Below are positions 58,521 to 64,000 of a DNA stretch of 64,000 nt, piece by piece. Below the pieces are notes generated by a model. The model searched no databases. It saw only the letters and a program-made list of their open reading frames with translations, and was not told the DNA's origin. The translations under genes and the position numbers were made by a program. The stretch covers positions 6,262,001 through 6,326,000 of the forward strand of contig JAPTOF010000014.1 of assembly GCA_028554755.1 (NCBI GenBank). The letters run 5' to 3'. The DNA comes from Cordia subcordata. Taxonomy: Eukaryota > Streptophyta > Magnoliopsida > Boraginales > Cordiaceae. How positions within the stretch are numbered: position 1 is the first letter of the stretch; every line of letters begins with the position of its first letter.

Positions 58521-59990
58521 TGCATCAAACCTTCTGTGGTTTATTAAAAGTGTACCAAATTCCCCTGTGATCTAAAAAGTCTTTCATAACTCTCCTATTG
58601 TCTATAAAAGTATTTTGAACCCTCTCCATTAAAAATTCATTATCTTTAACTATAATTGTTTGGAATTACTCAAACTGTCATTCTCTCTTTTACAAAAGAA
58701 ATGTTGCTAAGAAGATTTAAACTCTCAATCTTAAATTAAAATAAAAATATTTCTAACCAACTAATCTATAAATAATTTAAGTTTTAATTTATTTTTAAAT
58801 TAATTTATATTTAGAATATAAAATGATATAGCATATTGATCGGCAAAACCCAAAAATGGACCTACTTTTCCTTATAATCACCATAAAAATTAATGTCCAT
58901 CGAATTGTTTAGAGTAAATTACATATTATTCCTTGTACTTTAACCTATGTGCACCATACCGTTTATAGTATCAAAATTAGTTAAGTACCACCTGTATTCT
59001 GACCTATGTGTCTTACACCTCCTGTAATATCAAAACTAGCTAATTACCCTCTTGAACTTCTTAAAAATGTGCCAAATATCCCTTCCTCCCTCGAAGTTTC
59101 TAAAAATGTGCAAAATACCCCTCTGAAATATATGACGGTAGGGGATATTTTGCACATTTTAAAAACTTCAAGGGGATAATTAATTAATTTTGATACTAAA
59201 GGGGTATGGTGCACATAAATCAAAGTATTGGGAGAGTAATTAGCTAATTTTGATACTTTAAAAATATGATATAAATAGATCAGAGTACAAGAAAATAACA
59301 TGCAATTTACTCAATTGTTATCATGATTTGAAGATCCACATATATGCGAAGCTACTAATAATTAATATATATCCTCTTGAGGAAACTAATCTATTCATAT
59401 TAATCTCCTTAATTTTTAATTGCAAGAAATGCAGGAGTAATGTGCGGCATTATTTAGCTTTTAGCCGCCGGTTTTAATTAATTTCAACTAAAATTATGTC
59501 CGTGCGTGAGGAATCATTCATAAAGTCTTGATTAATATTAAGTATCGACCTTACGATGGCTAATTAAGATGATTAAATGAATCTTGAAAACAATAATTAT
59601 AATAAAGTCCACGAGATTAAAAGCAGCTACCGATAATTTTTCTGCTAAATGTGAAAATGGACCATAACTAATGAAGGATTTGGCCCCTCCATTATATATT
59701 CTAAATATAAATTAATCTAAAATTATGTTAAAATACAAATTATTTATAGATTAGTCGGTTAGGGTATTTGATATTTTAATTTGAGGCTGAACGTTCAAAT
59801 CTTTTTACCATTATTTCTTTTGTAAAAAAGAAAAAAGTAGTTTAGGTAATTTCAAACAATCATAATTAAAGATAACGGATTTTTTAACAATAGGGACTTT
59901 GATGCACTTTTATGGATTATAGGAGAGTTATGAGTTTTTTAGACTATAGGGAGATTTAGAACACTTTTGATAAACTACAAGGGGATATGG
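58521..59990. mobile_element. Long terminal-inverted-repeat element
   Basis: Arms of about 300 bp (58521-58826 and 59693-59990) are inverted copies: CTGTGGTTTATTAAAAGTGT against TTGTAGTTTATCAAAAGTGT, then CATAACTCTCCTAT, TTATCTTTAA, TACAAAAGAAAT and ACTAATCTATAAATAATTT in order in both. The arrangement is like MULE-derived non-autonomous elements. No coding sequence; target duplication not identified. A separate foldback element sits in the middle. Confidence 0.75.
58910..59312. mobile_element. Foldback MITE nested in the inverted-repeat element
   Basis: The 403 bp are nearly one palindrome centred near 59125. The left half (AGAGTAAATTACAT...CTTGTACTTT...TAGTATCAAAATTAG) and the right half read on the other strand (GAGTAAATTGCATG...CTTGTACTCT...AAGTATCAAAATTAG) agree in order. 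Both sides carry AATTGTT (58903-58909, 59313-59319). Confidence 0.78.
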
Positions 59991-61820
59991 TAACTTTGTA
60001 GGAACAAATATAATTAGTATTAATGAGACTCCTTTCTAGTCTCAAGGATAATTGACACACTATCTCTAATTTTTTTAATCCTCCACCCAAAATTGACTCC
60101 CAGTCTATCACGAGATATGAATCGAGATCATTACTTTTGAAAATAATTTCAATCACTTGAGACCGTTCCTAAATCCTTGATGCTCTCTCTAATTACTTAT
60201 TTCTTTTTGGTCTTCTTTTTTCCTTAAAAAGATATGTTTTGTATTGATCTTTAAGATTTTCTGATTCTTGTTCATTAATTTTGAATTTTCTTGCAAAATA
60301 AAATAAATTGAAAACATGTTTGGTTACATTTTCCGCACACGGTTTATAGCATACGTCATTGTCACCTTATAATTAATACTTCTATACACGCTAGTATATC
60401 TTTTCTTTTTTGCTTTTTCCTCTCTCTCTTTCCTTTCTCTTTCGTCAAGTGTACTGATCAACTTGCTTCTAGTTGATCCGCGTTAATATGTTTGACCTAC
60501 CTTATTATAATAGTTTGCTAATCATAAATTTGTATTAAGCATAATTAGCACATGACAACCAATTAACATTTTTTATTATAAAATATATCCTACGTTAATT
60601 GAGTCGTTTCAAGAACAATAGCAAGTGTCACACATTGATTTGTAAACTTGTGTTGTCACTTGTCCGACAACTGTCACAGAACCAGTTAAATGATATTTTT
60701 GTTTATAACACATGTTGGCTTAAATTATGTGACAAGGGTCTAATGTTATCACCTCTTTTAAAATTAATTATTATTATTATTTTTAAAATGTTTGAATGAT
60801 TTTTAATATTTATAAATATGATCTAATTAGCCTTGTTATTTAAAAGTATTTATATTAGTTTTCAATATTTTACAAATTTATTTAGAGTAATTTTCGAAAT
60901 GAATAACACAATTAGGAATAACTTTAAAAAAAAAATAAACCAGCAATTAATAATAAAATATAAAAAAATTTAAAAATCATTTTTATACTAGTAATTAATA
61001 ATATCGTGAACAATAAAAAATATAATAAATAATTAGTAATTAATTATAAAATATTAACTTTTACAATCAATAAACCTATTATACTATAAGTATTAAAATG
61101 ATATATTTAACTCAAATAGAAAGAGATAGAGTCAAATGAAAATAAAAACACTTAAAATAGGGAAATTGTTTAAGTGAAACTAAAATAAGAAAAACTCGAA
61201 GTAAAGGTTTGGCTAATAATAGAGGAACTTTGAAGGTAAAACTAAAATAGAGACCCTAAATGTAGGAAATATTAATCAAAATCCCTGTGTAAAGAGGAAA
61301 AAAAAAGTGGTTGGATTTGGTCTTCGGGGCACATAATACAATCACTTAGGCTCAGCACTAAGCTCTCACGTTTGGCTTGTAACTTGATTTGACTATCATT
61401 TTATCATACCTTGAGCCCATAACTAAGCCAAGGAGTGAAATTATACTGTACGCATATATAAATATTTGGCTCTCATTCGGGAGTTGATAGGCTCTTAACA
61501 CCATTCTGTTACCACTCAAACCAAAACCCTATATGGCTATGTCTGGAAGTGATACTAGTGCTAAGGCATAGTGAATAATTAGTTGGGTTTGAAATTAGCT
61601 AAGTAGTTAGTTACACTCATAATACCCAATTCTACCAATATGTGACATTATAATATAAATTGGAGTTGTTTAAGCATTAATAAATCTATATTTATCTTGT
61701 CACATTATAATGTTACAAGTGTATTAGATTTACGTCAGGGGAACAGTAAAGGATAAGGAATTAGGTCGTTACCAGAACACGATCTGCAAACCAAAAAGTG
61801 AGAAAGGCAAGAGGCAAGAA
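59991..61820. other. AT-rich intergenic DNA
   Basis: No gene. It includes the block at 60462-60540 that is an inverted copy of 38136-38221, and a CTTT/TCTC-rich run at 60400-60445. Confidence 0.45.
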
Positions 61821-61826
61821 GACACA

Positions 61827-62025
61827 ATTGGAAAGTTTCCGTACGAGCGTGGTTTCTATATTCAGAGCTGAGTTGCCCGCTCACTATAGTGGATATTAGT
61901 AGTCGGAAATTCCACTTGTCACCACACAATGCAATTGGAAATTGCCCTGTGGACAATTTCTAAATTCAGAGCAGAATTGCAACTTAGCTCATTCGAAGTG
62001 GAAATTAGTCGTTAAAAGTTCCAAT
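61827..62025. repeat. Degenerate two-copy tandem repeat of about 105 bp
   Basis: TTGGAAA...TTTCTA(T/A)ATTCAGAGC(T/A)GA(G/A)TTGC...GTGGA(T/A)ATTAGT occurs twice. Confidence 0.5.
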
Positions 62026-62178
62026 TATGAGTAACGCACTTTACTTTTTCATTAAATCTCAGTATAAATTGTCTACTCCACATATATATACTACAATCAT
62101 ATTATGCTATGATGACTCAACAAGCCATAGGAAAAAAATTGAATGGCCCAAAAAATGGGAAAAGAGTTCTACAAAGCA

Positions 62179-63648
62179 CTATAATAAGTTTGCGGCAGCA
62201 CAATGATAATGCAACAGCTTGTGAGCAATTTGATCCCTATATTGCTGGGCATTCACTGATCTCACACCATTTTCAGCAACCATTTCATCGTCAAACAGCT
62301 CAAACCTCAGCTCAGGACTCAACTCTTCATTATGCACCTCACATATATTGTGCAGCACACAGCAAGCCATGAGCACCACAGGCAAATCTTGGAGTTTCAT
62401 CTCAGTTCTCTTTTGCAAGCAGCTCCAACGCGCCTTCAGTCGCATGAACGCCTCCTTTGCGAATAGCTGTACCTCCCGGATTTTCTCATTGAACGCGTGT
62501 TGGGTCCAGGTTAGATTCTGATTCGTGTAAGGAGTCAGAACCCAACCTGTTAAAGGATGCCCTGAATTGCCTACGAGAGCCGTCTCCGTTATTAGCCCCG
62601 CGCTTGCTCTTTGAGAAAGCGAGGATTTCTCCAACACTTTATCATCAGGCATCGATCCAGGCCACCCAATGGACACATCTGTAAATAACCTCCTGGAATC
62701 AACCACTCCCTGTACGCTAATTGAATACGATGTCTTCTGATTCCTCTCTGTATGCCTTTTATTAAGGTAAATCCCGGACCTTTCCTTCGGCGCTATGATA
62801 GGGACATGTGTCGTGTACAGAGATCCACAGACTTGAGGGACGCCAGACACTGACTCAAAAACTTGTTTAGTCTCATTCAGTCTTTGTTTATTAGGCCATT
62901 GGATATACTTCAGCTTCAACACTTCTTGAATTGCCTTGCAGACTTCAAGCACAAGCTTATGGCAAGTGGAGATGCCCAACCCGAAACGCTTCGACACTTC
63001 GCGGAGCGGCTCGCCGGTCGCCAATCTCCAGAGGCAAACCGCGACGCGTTGGCGAACAGGTATAGCCAACCGAAGCATAGTGTCCTTCTTGTTCACCACA
63101 GGCTCAAGCTCTTTGCATATCATGTCAAACGTGGCTTTGCTCATCCGGAACGCTTTTCTGAACTCCTCGTCGGGGTAATCCGCGCTGTCGCGTTGCTCCC
63201 ACCACGCTTTCGATCGGTTCTTGACCCACAACCTCCGCTGCGAATGCGGGCTGCTCCCAGTTGGACTACTCGAAGACTCATAATCTTGCATCAGCATAGC
63301 ATCAGCAGAACGCTTATGAGCATTTGGATTCGATGTGTTAGAGATTTCAGTCACTATTTGGAATGTTTGATTAACATTTGGCTCAAAGGTGGCTTTGGAG
63401 TGTGGTACAACTTGTGGGTCTGTGTGGTTTTGGGCGGGGATTAGTAAAGTGTCGAATACATCTTCAAAAGAGAATGAAATGTTTAACGTTTCATCTTCAT
63501 TTTCAGTATCGTCATATAGGAAAGTATTGAGATTATCGCAATCTGTTCTGCGCTTCTTGATGGTGTTAAAGCTGTCAAAATCGTTAAATGGGTTGGGAGA
63601 GAAATAGAAATCATCTGGGTCGAAAAATGGGACAGAAGAGATTTCCAT
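62179..63648 (-). CDS. ALP1-like domesticated PIF/Harbinger transposase, copy 2 (489 aa)
   Basis: An intronless paralogue of the gene at 42992, in opposite orientation. The start is the ATG before EISSVPFFD (63646-63648); 37 in-frame codons upstream lie in the leader next to the TATA box. It has the same layout: KKRR near residue 31, QRRLWVKNRSKAWWEQR near 137, helix-turn-helix VSKRFGLGISTCHKLV, then the nuclease fold. The catalytic positions are Y278, N361 and K398, the same losses as in copy 1, so inactivation came before the duplication. Most differences lie in the acidic N-terminal 130 residues and the ends; the core is nearly identical, which suggests purifying selection on a non-catalytic function. 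Probable role: nuclear, chromatin-linked scaffold, inferred from ALP1. Confidence 0.9.
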   Translation of the reverse strand: MEISSVPFFDPDDFYFSPNPFNDFDSFNTIKKRRTDCDNLNTFLYDDTENEDETLNISFSFEDVFDTLLIPAQNHTDPQVVPHSKATFEPNVNQTFQIVTEISNTSNPNAHKRSADAMLMQDYESSSSPTGSSPHSQRRLWVKNRSKAWWEQRDSADYPDEEFRKAFRMSKATFDMICKELEPVVNKKDTMLRLAIPVRQRVAVCLWRLATGEPLREVSKRFGLGISTCHKLVLEVCKAIQEVLKLKYIQWPNKQRLNETKQVFESVSGVPQVCGSLYTTHVPIIAPKERSGIYLNKRHTERNQKTSYSISVQGVVDSRRLFTDVSIGWPGSMPDDKVLEKSSLSQRASAGLITETALVGNSGHPLTGWVLTPYTNQNLTWTQHAFNEKIREVQLFAKEAFMRLKARWSCLQKRTEMKLQDLPVVLMACCVLHNICEVHNEELSPELRFELFDDEMVAENGVRSVNAQQYRDQIAHKLLHYHCAAANLL

Positions 63649-63748
63649 TGCCAAGAGAGAAGTTTGGGTGTGGAAGAATTTTGGAAGACAAATGAGTTGA
63701 ATGGAAACGTGAATCCAGTTGACTGTGGAGATTGAGAGCAGAGGCGCG

Positions 63749-63756
63749 TATATATA
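63749..63756 (-). promoter_or_regulatory. TATA box of ALP1-like copy 2
   Basis: TATATATA flanked by GC-rich bases lies about 100 bases before the ATG, a usual distance for a leader of about 70 nt. Confidence 0.6.
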
Positions 63757-63772
63757 CATAGGAGCCGGATGT

Positions 63773-63817
63773 CGGGTGGGGTGGGGTGGGGTGGGGTGGG
63801 GGGCGGGGCGGGGCGGA
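63773..63817. repeat. (GGGGT)n / GGGGC G-rich tract, possible G-quadruplex
   Basis: Six to seven runs of four or more G on the plus strand, starting about 17 bases upstream of the TATA box of the minus-strand gene. The G-rich strand is the template strand of that gene. Confidence 0.75.
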
Positions 63818-64000
63818 AGGCGTTGTGTGGCGGTTAACGTGTTTGATGCTGATGCAGACGCGGACAGGTGATGCGGGAGGAAGATTCTTGGGCTGGGGGT
63901 GGGTGGGTGTTTGACTGTGGCCCCTTACTTGGACTGAATTTTTAGTTGAATTCTGTTGGGCAGATTATATTATATTATATCTATTTATGTTTTGTTACAT
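63818..64000. other. Upstream region of ALP1-like copy 2
   Basis: GC-richer than the window average at first, then AT-rich; no element identified. Confidence 0.35.

Noticed and set aside
61735..61956. 73-codon minus-strand frame near ALP1-like copy 2
   Set aside because: It lies in a degenerate tandem repeat and has no recognisable features.
63649..63759. 37 extra N-terminal codons of ALP1-like copy 2
   Set aside because: They begin inside the TATA box and are not conserved in copy 1.

Overview
The window is AT-rich plant nuclear DNA, most likely from a eudicot: it has plant-type introns, Ty1/copia elements primed by initiator tRNA-Met, a plant mobile domain (PMD) gene inside a Mutator-like element, ALP1-like domesticated transposases and an NDR-type AGC kinase locus. 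The species cannot be told from the sequence. Only two genes look intact. Almost everything else is transposable elements, often nested, or decayed genes.

Layout. 1-976: a TRIM retrotransposon, its left LTR cut by the window edge. 2.1-3.7 kb: Helitron-like 3' ends and small duplications. 5.1-5.8 kb: three minus-strand exons of an unidentified gene. 6938-14180: a complete but decayed 7.2-kb MULE with a perfect 9-bp target duplication, carrying a PMD gene (+) and a transposase (-) tail to tail. 16.1-34.9 kb: a minus-strand NDR kinase locus with 11 recognisable exons and at least five disabling lesions. Its intron 3 holds a second MULE (25.9-29.8 kb), which in turn holds a complete TRIM and a solo LTR. 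35.7-36.7 kb: a retroposed sequence with poly(A) tail and target duplication. 36.7-42.8 kb: AT-rich DNA with MITE and CACTA-like remnants.

42992-44452 (+) and 62179-63648 (-): two intact, intronless ALP1-like genes (486 and 489 aa), facing each other tail to tail. Both have lost all three catalytic residues of the Harbinger nuclease, so they are domesticated proteins and not active transposases. The 17.7 kb between them holds an old copia LTR split by a solo LTR, a 9.1-kb LTR element with only GAG and a protease remnant (46.2-55.3 kb, minus strand), a MITE, a non-autonomous CACTA element and a long inverted-repeat element with a foldback MITE nested inside.

No tRNA, rRNA, CRISPR or operon structure was seen. 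No wholly new molecular system was found. The strongest leads are the MULE with its PMD cargo, the multi-level nesting in the kinase pseudogene and the inverted ALP1-like pair with very different promoters.
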